Shown here in pieces: positions 34,313 through 44,165 of a stretch of 64,000 nucleotides of DNA (its first letter is position 1; every line of letters begins with the position of its first letter). This stretch comes from Ursus arctos. Its lineage: Eukaryota > Chordata > Mammalia > Carnivora > Ursidae. The notes below the pieces were generated by a model. That model worked only from the letters and a program-made list of their open reading frames with translations. It did not search any database and was not told the DNA's origin. The DNA is taken from NCBI RefSeq assembly GCF_023065955.2, contig NW_026622952.1, forward strand, positions 35,165,813 to 35,229,812. The letters run 5' to 3'. Position numbers and translations under genes: made by a program.

Positions 34313-34734
34313 CCCGCCTTATGAATGTTGGCAGGAGGCGGAAACCTCATTTCTCTGTGTGGGAGCTGAGCTTGCCATGGGGTCGCTTTGCTGGCCTGCC
34401 TGGCAGGGAGGGCAGGGGTGCGTGGTGGGGTTTGACCAGACTTCCGAGCTGGCGCTTGTCCGCAGAGCAGTGGGGGCTGTGAGACATCGTCCCCTCGCAG
34501 GGTGGCGCTGTTGTGCTGGACCGCGCTTCGGAAGGGGGGGCAGGGGGCGGTGGGGAGCAGAGCCCCGGGGCAGGGTTTGGTAGTGGCCACTGAGGAGTCC
34601 TCACCGAAAGGGCTCTGGCTGCAGAGTTCCAAGCCTGGATCTCCACCCCCCCCTGAAATTCCCCGAGTTATTCAAAATATTTCAGTAAATAAATATTTCA
34701 GCCTCTCTTTTCTGAGGGGCTGTGTCTCAGCGCG
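34313..34734. other. Intron, GC-rich unique sequence
   Basis: G-rich with open frames up to 109 codons in three phases. No exon is supported. Confidence 0.4.
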
Positions 34735-34950
34735 ATTTAGAGCAGAGACGCTGGCTTCCTCATCCAGCCTTTCCAAGCGTGGCTGGGTTAATGCGGCTAA
34801 AGGACCGATTTCTTCAGGGCCTCAGTTTCCTTACTTGCAAAATGGGAATAATAATGGTATGTCCCCGTGAGGTTTGGGGTGAATTATGTGAATACACATG
34901 AAGCACTTACAGCCAGGCTTGGCACATCGGAAGCACTGTCTCAGGACCAC
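34735..34950 (+). repeat. MIR SINE
   Basis: Plus MIR: 'cagggcctcagtttccttac', 'ttgcaaaatgggaataataa' and 'aagcacttacagccaggctt'. Confidence 0.85.
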
Positions 34951-35059
34951 ACGTCATACCGTTGTCACAAGAGCCAGCGTTGGTTTCTCTTAACCTAGGG
35001 AGGTCATTCGAGTTTTCATTTTGATTGGTTTTAAAATAATTGAAAGGAGTATTTGGACA

Positions 35060-35075
35060 TCCCCCCCCCCCCCCC
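35060..35075. repeat. Poly-C run (C16)
   Basis: An uninterrupted run of about 16 C inside unique sequence. Confidence 0.85.
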
Positions 35076-35283
35076 GCACGCTTGCTGACTGGTTATTTAT
35101 AACAGACAATGGTCGGCTGTCGATAAACTTAAAAAAAAAAATGCGTTACAAGAGTTTGTGTATCCAGGGAGTAGACCTGCCCCCGGGAGCTGGACAGGAA
35201 GGATGGTCCCAGTGTCAGACGGGCTTTTCTGCCTTTGGAAGACTGGTTTCAGTCACTTTATAGAGCAGTCGAGCGTTGTGACT

Positions 35284-35500
35284 TAGGGCTTTGAAATCAG
35301 AGGGCTGTACCCCGGTGTCCTCGCACCCACTTGCTGCCTGTATAATCTTGGCCATTTATGGGATCAGTCTGTCCTCTGTCTGCTCTGCCAAATGAGGATA
35401 AAAGAGTATCGAACGGGTAGTTGTTAATGTGCATTAAAGGAGCAAAGGCTTGCAGAGTAATTAGCATAGAGCCTGACACAGGGTAAGAACTTCTGCACAT
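35284..35500 (+). repeat. MIR SINE
   Basis: Plus MIR: 'ggctttgaaatcagagggct', 'gcctgtataatcttggccat', 'ctctgccaaatgaggataaa' and 'gcatagagcctgacacaggg'. Confidence 0.75.
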
Positions 35501-36569
35501 TTTTGCTGCTATATGATTATTTCTTTGGGGGCATAACTACAGGACTGACTTGTTCCTAAAAGTTTAACACCTGAGGGTGCAGGAAAAGGGAGACAACAGG
35601 TAACCTACCCATGATCAGGGAGAGTTAAAAACCAGCGTGCGATCTGACTCTTACACTTGGTTCTCATTTCATCAGAAATCAAACATTCCATTTCTTATTG
35701 ATTTTGGTATGTGATCTCCTAAGAAATCTACAGAATTATTCATTTACCTAAGTGGGCTCACTTGTCCTTGAATTTCCATCTTAGGAAGAATGGTAGAGAA
35801 TTGTTGTGTATTCAGCACTCCTGTGGGAGGTACATCTAAGAGAGCTTGGCTTCTCTAGAATGGGAGGAGCCGTGCCCCGCGTAATCCGACGCAGCTTCAT
35901 CTGAGCTACCTGCATTGACTTTTCAGTTGAAGGTAAAGGGAAAAAAGCCTCTTCCGAGCGGAGGCTGGGCAGCGTGCTTGCGTGTGTTTGTGTGTGCAAT
36001 GAAATCGACAGGCACGGAAACGCAGCGTGAGAAAGGAATGCTGTCTATGGTACATCTATCAAGGGCAGTTTTGAAAGTGAAGCCCAGTGGCTTCTCTCCT
36101 CCGAACCAAGCCCATGTCCCTCCGTAGGTGGCTTGGGACGGTCCCATGGAATCTCAGGTCAGAAGTCCCCCTGAATTGTGTAGGAGGTAAAGGGGTGCTA
36201 CAGTTTGGGGTCCATAGGTTTGGGATGCCAAAGGCAAAGTAAGCGGTATACCATCCCGATCTTAAGGACCGGTAGTGGAGGTTACGTCATCAAATGCAGC
36301 CAGAGGTGTGCAAGGTTCTCGCCAGTGAGGCCCTGCGAGTGTCCTCAGGTGGGGTTGGTGCTGTGGGTTTGTGGTAGGTGTGTCCAGTGGTTACACACCA
36401 TTTGTGTAGATAGTGTGGGCCTGGGAGGTTTCTGTTCATCTTGATGGTGGGAAGCCAGAGGTCGAAGGGCCTGGGACCTAAGCATAGTTCCTGTGTGGCC
36501 CTGAAATGTAGATACTGGGGGGAGCCTTTTTACTCTCAGTCCCCTTCTCCCCCCAGGAAGGGAGCCACT
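35501..36569. other. Intron, unique sequence
   Basis: No exon or clear repeat seen. Confidence 0.45.
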
Positions 36570-36690
36570 GTTTACTGGGCATGTACTTGGTGCCAGCCAG
36601 GGGGTAAGAGCATCTCATCATTTCACACAACAGTCCTGCGAGGCAGCCACTAATTAGTATTGGAAGCAGCACGGATCACAAAACTGAGAT
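36570..36690 (-). repeat. MIR SINE fragment
   Basis: Reversed MIR: 'gggcatgtacttggtgccag', 'catcatttcacacaacagtc' and 'ctgcgaggcagccactaatt', ending in 'atcacaaaactgag' directly before the CA repeat. Confidence 0.72.
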
Positions 36691-36699
36691 TTTATATTT

Positions 36700-36914
36700 C
36701 ACACACACACATACACACACACTCACACACACACATACACACACACACACATACACACACACTCACACACATACACACATACACACACACATACGCACAC
36801 ACTCACACATACACATACACACTCACACACATACACACACATACGCGCACACACACACACACACATACACACACACATACGCACACACACACACACACAG
36901 ACACACACATACAC
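36700..36914. repeat. Compound (CA)n microsatellite with TA and CG variants
   Basis: About 215 bases of almost pure CA dinucleotides, regularly broken by TACA, TCACA and TACGCA units. It is read as endless Thr-His or Val-Cys in all frames, so those frames are not genes. It starts ten bases after an MIR end. Confidence 0.97.
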
Positions 36915-37227
36915 TTTAAGTCATGTATATTCAACTGTTAGTCTATATGTCAGATGTTAGTAAAATTCACTTCTTATTTTTAAGTAAATATCAAGTCATT
37001 TCTTTGACTGCTTTGGTGGTTTGTCTTGCTCTTACTGTAGGTCTCCCCCACTTGATAGACCTGTGTTGTACTGAGAGGACAGATTTTCGCCTTTCCTGCA
37101 TATTCCGACGAGTTTAACCTCAAATATTCGTGTATGTTATTTGAAAGTTACCTCTATTCTGCCAGCGAAAGTTCTAAGAGTTACCTTGACTTGCCTAAAG
37201 GACTGTAGTCTCCTAAAATCTGGCAGG

Positions 37228-37357
37228 CAATGGGGTGGGGGGACGGTGGAGGGGCCGATGGTGAGGGGGGATGGTAGTGGGGGACGGTAGGAGGGACGGT
37301 GGGAGGGATGGTGGGAGGGACGGTGGGAGGGATGGTGGGAGGGACAGTGGGTGGGAG
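37228..37357 (+). repeat. 12-bp G-rich minisatellite, quadruplex-prone
   Basis: Tandem units GGGAGGGACGGT and GGGAGGGATGGT alternate in the right half, with degenerate units to the left (GGGGTGGGGGG at the start). Each pair of units supplies four or more GGG runs with loops of 1-5 bases, the standard G-quadruplex pattern on the transcript sense strand. Confidence 0.9.
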
Positions 37358-37932
37358 TTGCTGGAATCTTTTTCCTGCTGGTGTTTCATAGCCTTTCTCT
37401 TACCGCCTTAGAGTTTCTTCATCCGTCTATCGTGAGCTCCTCCTTGACTTAATTGGTCTCATGTTTCCCTGAGCCATCCGTCATGCGTTGAACATCCCTG
37501 ATTCTTGGAGGAGATGAAACAGTGGGGATCACAGTCTTCCTAGGTCTTAACTTGTTTGGGCACAAAAGGACTTGACAACAAAATTTGAGAAACTTCGAAT
37601 GGAAAGAAGTTCCCCACGTAAACGTCACTTCATTTATTTGTAAACCATTTTCTTCTGCAGGCTCATTTTCTCTTGTACTCTCTTTCCTTTTGTAGTTAGG
37701 AACGATCACTGCAGAAACGTTAGTGCTGTTGAACTTGGGCCGTCTGTTGTAAGAGCTCAGACTGAGCATTGTTCTGAGCAGTACTACAGGCCGGGATCCA
37801 AATAACTGAATAATTGGACAGTACTCTGCACAATAATTTTAAATGACGGTATGGGGGGGGCAAAGAAGGAGAGTTATATTGGTCTGCACGGCACAAGATA
37901 GGACTAAATAAAAGGTAGTCAAGAAATTAATA
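37358..37932. other. Intron, unique sequence
   Basis: No exon; a G8 run lies near 37853-37860. Confidence 0.4.
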
Positions 37933-38118
37933 GGGGCGCCTGGATGGCTCAGTTGGTTAAGTGTCTGCCTTTGGCTTGGGTCATGATCCCAGCATTCTGG
38001 GATCGAGCCCCACATTGGCCTCTCTGCTCAGTGGGAGCCTCTTCTCCCTCTCTTTGCTGCTCCCCCTGCTTTTGCTCTCTCTCTCTGTCAAATAAATTTA
38101 AAAAAATCTAAAAAAAAA
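37933..38118 (+). mobile_element. Carnivore SINE
   Basis: Starts GGGGCGCCTGGATGGC, with 'tgggtcatgatcccagcatt', a CT-rich middle and an A-rich tail. The flanks share AAATTAATA (37924-37932 and 38120-38128). Confidence 0.96.
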
Positions 38119-38471
38119 TAAATTAATAAAGTAGGAATTTTGGTGAATATGTTAAAAAAAGTATAGACGGTTAAAAGGGTAAGTGGACTATATCTTTGAA
38201 AAGAGTCAGTTAACTGTTTAGAGGACATCAGAGGTAGATCATAACATCTTCAGTTTAGAGGAAAAGGAAAAAAATGTCTCTGTGATTCCCCATAGCAATC
38301 ACTCTGAGAAAACCCTGCACGGTCTTTCCTACTGTTTCAGTGGCCAAGGGAGGTGAGTTCAGTGGCCCATGGCAACGCAGTGAATGTGAATAATATGAAA
38401 ACATAATCATTTAGTATTTCTGCTGGCCAGGGGACTTGCAAAATCTAGCACCTATGTAACCCTTGGAGTGT

Positions 38472-38592
38472 ATGGGTTTTTTTTTTAAAAGATTTTGTTT
38501 TTAAGTAATCTCTGCATCCAGCATGGGGCTTGAACCTACAACCCAGAGATCACGAGTTGTATGCTCTACCAACGGAGCCAGCTAGGCGTCCC
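38472..38592 (-). mobile_element. Carnivore SINE, short older subtype
   Basis: Reversed, like the copy at 742-857: 'gtaatctctgcatccagcat', 'ggggcttgaacctacaaccc' and an end in 'gccagctaggcgtccc'. The flanks share TGGAGTGT (38464-38471 and 38593-38600). Confidence 0.92.
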
Positions 38593-38600
38593 TGGAGTGT

Positions 38601-39221
38601 CTAACATTTAAAGTAAAATAAATAAAGCAAACTCCCCTATTCTTTAGAATATTTAAGAATAGTCACAAGCTCTATGATACACCGGGTTTTCAAAAAAAAC
38701 GAACAAACGCAGAACTTGCTTTTAGACACTATGTAATAGTTAAAAATTGTATCTCTTATTAACTCTTCCCCTGTTTTATGGTTAATCGGTGAACACTTGC
38801 ATTCTGTCTGTACCAGACTTAAAATACTAAATAAATATAACAAAATTGTCAGCTCTTAAATTTAAAAAAAATGTGACTTATAGTTTCTCTGTATTAACGT
38901 TAGAATCAAGGCACCAAACTAGCTCAACTCACAGAATGGAAAAGGTCATATTCCCTTGTATTCAGTTTCCCAAGATTAGAATTTCTGAATTTTTGCATAT
39001 CTTTGTTTTAACTTCTTATTGCCAGGAAAGCAATCTGGGAGAGATTTGATTAGTCAAGTACTTCTTTAGAGAAAAGTGTTTAACGATATGCAGGAAATAA
39101 AACGTATGGAAATGATGAGACTTCTCACCAATTCCCTGTGCCCTGCTGCTTTGAGATGAATAGTTTGCTCTCAGGTACAGGAATATTTAACTCTCTGCAC
39201 TCATTCTTTAGTCATGTTTTT
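38601..39221. other. Intron, AT-rich unique sequence
   Basis: No exon or repeat recognised. Confidence 0.45.
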
Positions 39222-40260
39222 TTTTTTCCTTTTATTTTCATTGTGGTAAAATCCATGTACCCTAAAATTTGTCATCTTAATTCTTTCGAAGTGTAGTTCA
39301 GTGGCCTTAAGTACGTACGTGTCGTGCAGTCACCACCATCCATCCATAGAACGGCCGCCATCTTGCAAAACGAGAACTCTGTCCCAATATGTCCCCCTCC
39401 TCACCCACTCCTAGCTCCGTGACGCTGTCTACTCGAAGTAGCTGATACAGATGCAGTCACGCCGTATTTGTCCTTTTGTGACAAGTGTGCCCTCGTGTCC
39501 TTTTATTTCACTCAGCAAAATGTCTTCAGAGTTCATCCATGTTGTAGCAGGTGTCAGGATTTCCTTCCTTTTTAAGGAGAGATAATACTCCCGCGTATGT
39601 ACAGACCGCATTCTGTGTGTCCATTCATCTGTCGACGGACCCTTGGGTTGCTCCCACCTCTTGGCTACTGTGAACAATGCAGCTGTGAACATGGGGTTCA
39701 AACATCTCTCCAAGCCCTGCTTTCAGTTCTTCTGGGTATATGTCCAGAAGGGGAGTTGCTGGATCACATGGTCATTCCGTGGTTAATTTTTTGAGGAAAC
39801 CCCATGCTGTTTCCACAGGAGCTGCAGTATTTCACACCCCCGCCGACAGTGCGCTAGGGTCCCAGGTTCTCCACATCCTCGCCAACACTTGTTCTTTTCT
39901 TTCCCTCTTTCCCTTTCTCCCTTCCCTTCCTTCCTTCCTCCCTGCCCTCTCTCCACCCCTCTCTCCCACCTTCCTTCCTTCCCTCCTTCCTCTCCTTTTT
40001 CTTTAATAAAGATTTTATTTATTTGAGAGAGAACGAGAGAGCTAGAGAGAGAGCACATGAGCAGGGGGAGAGGCAGCAGAGGCAGAGGGAGAAGGAGGCT
40101 CCCCGCCGAGCAAGGAGCCCGATGTGGGACTCGATCCCAGGACCCTGAGATCGTGACCTGAGCCAAAGGCAGATGCTTACTGACTGAGCCGCCCCAGTGC
40201 CCTTTCCTTCTGGCAGCGGGCATCCTAACGGATGTGAGGTGGTCTTAGTCATGTATTTTA
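39222..40260 (-). mobile_element. Old L1 fragment interrupted by a SINE
   Basis: Parts 39222-39900 and about 40204-40260 read as the reverse of the L1 ORF2 end: 'gtgtagttcagtggccttaa', 'ttcatccatgttgtagcagg', 'attctgtgtgtccattcatc', 'ggctactgtgaacaatgcag', 'gagttgctggatcacatggt' and, after the SINE, 'catcctaacggatgtgaggt'. A minus frame at 39429-39713 keeps a piece of ORF2 (RMRSVHTREYYLSLKRKEIL, DILLSEI). It is a dead copy. Confidence 0.9.
39908..40203 (-). mobile_element. Carnivore SINE with expanded CT-rich tail
   Basis: Core 40003-40203: 'aaagattttatttatttgag', AG-rich middle, 'gatcccaggaccctgagatc', 'tgactgagccgccccagtgc'. Before it lies about 95 bases of CCTT/CTTT repeats, an expanded tail on the minus strand. 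It is inserted into the L1 at 39222-40260. Confidence 0.93.
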
Positions 40261-40539
40261 GGAAGTGCAGATATTCATAGCTTCGCTCTGTTCTTTCTTC
40301 CCTGGGGAGCTGGAAGGAAGGTGGAGTGATCTCCATGGGGTCATCTCCCACGCACAGAAACATGATGAGCGTTGGAGGCTTTTTATTTTTATTTTTTCCC
40401 AAGAAGGCCACAGCCCCTTGGTTAATAAGCACAGTGGAAGGTAAAGGTGGAGCGGGTAACACAAGGAGCTTCTAGTTTCTTTGAAAGCCTTTTTCTTATT
40501 TTTTTCAACTGAGAGACGTACTTAAATGTGGGTCGAGTC

Positions 40540-40885
40540 AACCTCTGATCATCCGAGCGCTATTCCTGCCTGCGGAGTCAGCTCCGAGGCAGGGCCCTGG
40601 GGCGCGAGGACAAGAGCCCTTACCCTCCAGGTGCTTGCAGCGTCCCGAGAGCCGGGAGCTTCCGTGGAGGTGAACCGCACAGGGCGATGTTGGGTCGTGA
40701 GAAGTCACAAGTCCTCACGGACGGGGGAGGGAGGGCGGCCTGAAGCCGTGTGGTGCGTGTGGCAGGTGAGCACGGGGGTTTGCTCCCGACCTCGCGTTCC
40801 GGATACGCTCGGCCGGAGGGAGCCAGGCTAGGATCGTGCGGTGTGGACCGCGGCTCCCGGGTGTCACCTGTGGGCCCGCGCAGTT
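40540..40885. promoter_or_regulatory. Intronic CpG-rich patch
   Basis: I count about 35 CpG in about 345 bases at roughly 60% GC, so close to the number expected with no CpG loss. It contains GGCAG|GTGAGC, a good splice donor (GT at 40766). The ATG frame opening at 40526 would end in phase 0 there, which does not fit STOX2 exon 2. No protein family is recognised. Confidence 0.5.
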
Positions 40886-40899
40886 GCTTGCTTCTGCAG

Positions 40900-41040
40900 A
40901 ATCATCCAGGGAGCTGGCTGAGCAGACACACGTCTCGGCCTCCTTCCTCAAGGACTTAGGTTGGTCACTGGGGGATGAGGTCCAGGGTCCTGTAGTTTTG
41001 AAGACGCCCCAGGGGATTCTGAGGCACCGTGAGGGGTGGC
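40900..41040 (+). mobile_element. MER5A-like hAT DNA transposon fragment
   Basis: Wording: 'cttctgcagaatcatccagg', 'gggatgaggtccagggtcct', 'gacgccccaggggattctga'. It follows the MER5A pattern ('cagaatcacctgggagct...aagctccccaggtgattctgatgc'). Confidence 0.65.
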
Positions 41041-41519
41041 AGCCACTGGTTTTGTGTCCCTCGCCCGGGGCAGTGAGTCTCTCCGTTTTTTTTCATCCCT
41101 TTGTTCCCTCGGCCCCGTCCTCTCACGTCCACGGAGCGCTGGTGGGAGAGCCTGAGTGCCTGTCGCTGTGGAGCGTGCACACCGGTCCTGGCCTTCGGGA
41201 ATCCCGAAGTTTCCCGGAGCCCTAGAAGAGGCAGCAGTAGGACAGAACCATGGGATGGTACCGTGGGAGAGAGCAGTAGGCTAGAACCGAGCTTGGGGGG
41301 AGCTGAGGGAGGGGTGCCGCCCAGCAGGAGTGCCTGGCAGAAATCTGCGGGACTGGAGGGGACTTCAGGAGAGGGACAGTGGCCCTGAGTCGGCCCTTAC
41401 AGGTTCCAGGGGCGTCCTATGGGCAAGGAGGGACAGACAGCCGGAGGGGGATTCACACAGGCAGCTCTCTCCCTTTGGAGGCGAGCTGGGGGTGATGGGA
41501 GATACTGGTTAAGATCCTA
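41041..41519. other. Intron, GC-rich unique sequence
   Basis: No exon is supported. Overlapping frames of 95-129 codons reflect composition. Confidence 0.4.
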
Positions 41520-41950
41520 GAGAGAGTACAGGGTAAGATCTAGAAGGGTCTTCGGGTTCAAACTGAGGAGCTGTGAGCTTATTCGGAGGATAACGAGTCC
41601 CAGAAGAATTCTGGGCAGGGCTGTGGCATGCCGTGATTTGTAGGAGACCATCCTGGCTCGGGGCAGCGGGTTGACGGACCTGGAGGAAGACCTGGGGGGG
41701 AGGGGAGTGGTTATCAACAGGCTCGGAAGGGTCACAGGGGCCAGAATGTGGAGGGATTTCAGTGCCATGGTGTCTGTCTCCTCCTAGAAGCAGGAAGTTG
41801 GCCACCGGCTGCGAGAGGTGGAAGGGGAGATGGGTAAGGTGGTGAAGTCCAAATAGTCGTGTTGGCACCAGAAGAGGGGTGTGTAGACAGATTGGTGGGC
41901 AACTTCTTGAGGAGCCCAGCTGGGGCCAGATACCGTGAGTTTGTGGAGGC
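41520..41950 (-). repeat. Probable L2 LINE fragment
   Basis: Reads 'ttcgggttcaaactgaggag', 'gggcagggctgtggcatgcc', 'ggttgacggacctggaggaa' and 'gaggtggaaggggagatggg', the reversed inner 3' region of L2. Heavily diverged. Confidence 0.5.
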
Positions 41951-42419
41951 ATTTAATTTTAAATTTAATTTAGTTTGATTGAGTGTTTTTCATAACTAGT
42001 GTCTTTAAGCTGAGTGCAGAAGTGGAAAAACCAGACATTCGGATTTTTCTAGGATTGGCACTTTGCCGGGCAGAAGGATCAAGGATCCTAAGAAGCTGAG
42101 GTTCCTTCTGTCTCTGTGTTGTCACCTTCCACTGACGCCGGAGGTGGTGTCTCATTGGAGGTGTGGACTGGGAAGGACAGCTACAGCGTATGACGAGGGA
42201 TCCACGGGATTTTGCTTAATCTTCTGGATAGTTCTCTGATGATGGTTATTCTGAATACTCAAAAGCTGAATCCAAATTCGACGGGAATACAGAGGGCAAA
42301 AATTTGAGTTTTTTTCTCAAACTGAGTCATCCCAAATTCCTTTTAACATTGTTCCAAGAATAATTCAGATCTGAGTATAGCATCATGCAGAAGTTTTTCT
42401 TCAGGACCATTGGCGTTCT
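41951..42419. other. Intron, unique sequence
   Basis: No exon or repeat recognised. Confidence 0.4.
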
Positions 42420-42740
42420 TCTGTAGTTCTAGTCAAGAAAAATTGATCATCTAATTAGGCCTTTGTCAGATGGGACTTGCTATGTATATAATGTCCCACT
42501 AGACAATGTAATAAATATAACTAGGACTAGAATTGCACTAATTTGGGATAATTAGGAGGAAGACTTGTCTAAATAAGTGAAAGATTTAAATTTTATAGAA
42601 TGTTTAATGAAATGGAGTCATTACTTTCATGTCCTCAGGCTATCTAACGAATGGATAAATTATTTATAATTAGCATATCAGTTGTTGCCATGTAAGAATT
42701 TGCTGCTCTAGTATTTGAAAACAGGTTATTTTTCCTTCTT
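42420..42740. promoter_or_regulatory. Candidate conserved non-coding element B
   Basis: Repeat-free, AT-rich, with several homeodomain-type words (TCTAATTAGG, GATAATTAGG, TATAATTAGC), TTGATCA and GTCATTAC. No simple-repeat or transposon pattern. Enhancer role is inference from texture only. Confidence 0.3.
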
Positions 42741-43274
42741 CAGTAATTGATATGATCCCTTGAAACCATATTTATGCGACTTATCCATCCTAACTGAAGT
42801 AAAGATGACCTCCAGCCCAGCCCTCTTCTGTAATTCCCTAACTCCAGATTGGTAGATTCCGAATTAAAATGAAATTTTCTTATATGGGAAGATGAGGTAA
42901 TTCTGCATCCTTAACAACATCTTGGGTCTTCTGCTTTCCTTTTAAGAAGAAATACATATTTCTGTTATCTATATGAGAACAGATATGTGTCTAAAATCCA
43001 TAAGCAATACACTAAAAATGCACACTACATAAATACATCATGCATAAATACATATTCAAGATAAATTAATATTATTCAAGGTAAACTTAAAAAGTAAAAT
43101 TGAAAAAAGGTGATATTCAAGATAAAATAAATAAATACGAAAATTAAAAATAAATGAAGCATACAAGACAGTCAGAATGATAAATATATATCCCAGAAGA
43201 AATAAGTAAAAACCATGTTGTTTTTCCCAAAGGATTTTAGAATTTTGTGCTAATACTGTCCTTCATTATTGAGG

Positions 43275-43460
43275 GCCCGTGAGATGCCAGCTACATAGAT
43301 ACTTAATACGACCAGCAATCCTTTGAGGTCGGTACTATGATTATATCAGTTTACTGAGAGGGAGTCTGAGGCTGACTATGATTACATAGTCGGTAAACGT
43401 CAGAGCTAGGATTGGAAGCCAGAGCCAAGTTTCCTTAGTAAAAACCTTTAGTTCTTCATC
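43275..43460 (-). repeat. MIR SINE
   Basis: Reversed MIR: 'agatgccagctacatagata', 'gcaatcctttgaggtcggta', 'gtttactgagagggagtctg' and 'gagctaggattggaagccag'. Confidence 0.8.
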
Positions 43461-43499
43461 CTCCAGGTTAGAATTAGGATAAGGCAAGTGGTGGTTTTT

Positions 43500-43692
43500 G
43501 TTTGTTTGTTTGTTTGTTTTTTGAGAGAGGAAAAGGTGGAGGTAGGAGCAGAGCGAGAGGGAGAGAGAATCTCAGGCAGGCTCCTTGCTCAGCGCAGAGC
43601 CTGACACGGGGCTCAGTCTCACGACCCTGAGATCATGACCTGAGCCAAAACCAAGAGTCGGACGCTTAACCGACTGCACTGCCCAGGTGCCC
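43500..43692 (-). mobile_element. Carnivore SINE
   Basis: Reversed: a (TTTG)n tail, an AG-rich middle, 'gagatcatgacctgagccaa' and an end in 'ctgcccaggtgcccc'. The flanks share CAAGTGGTG(G)TTTTT (43485-43499 and 43693-43706). Confidence 0.95.
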
Positions 43693-43706
43693 CAAGTGGT
43701 GTTTTT

Positions 43707-43989
43707 AACCAAATCCAACAGATTAGGAGACGGAACCTGGGTTGTGAGTCAGGTGTCAATGTACAGCTAACAGAAAGAAAAAATAAAAATATGGTAATGC
43801 AAAAGTGGCGGCATCCCATGAGGAACCCACAACGGTACATCATGGCGAGTATTAGTCATCGACCCTTATCTGTTTTCCAGCCAGTTATCTATTCTTTGTA
43901 CGCACAGACTTTTCAGTTGGTTTTCTGGAAGTAGAGTCAACGCCAGCAAGACTGGCCCAGGCCCAGGTTGGGGAGAAGGCTGCCGGAGT
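43707..43989. other. Intron, unique sequence
   Basis: No exon or repeat recognised. Confidence 0.4.
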
Positions 43990-44165
43990 CCGGACACAGG
44001 TCATGCACCTGTACAGCCTGGCCTCTCTGTGTCCCATGCGTAAAATGGGATGATAACAGCATCTACTTATGGGGTTGTTTTGAGGATTAAATGCCTTAAT
44101 AAATGTAAAATCTGGAGAGTAGTGCTTGGCACAAAATTTGTGCTCAGTAACTGTTAATAGTTCTT
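43990..44165 (+). repeat. MIR SINE
   Basis: Plus MIR: 'ggcctctctgtgtcccatgc', 'gtaaaatgggatgataacag', 'gttgttttgaggattaaatg', 'agtgcttggcacaaaatttg' and 'tgctcagtaactgttaatag'. Confidence 0.88.

Noticed and set aside
36660..36941. Frames encoding Thr-His or Val-Cys repeats
   Set aside because: They are translations of the CA microsatellite in different phases.
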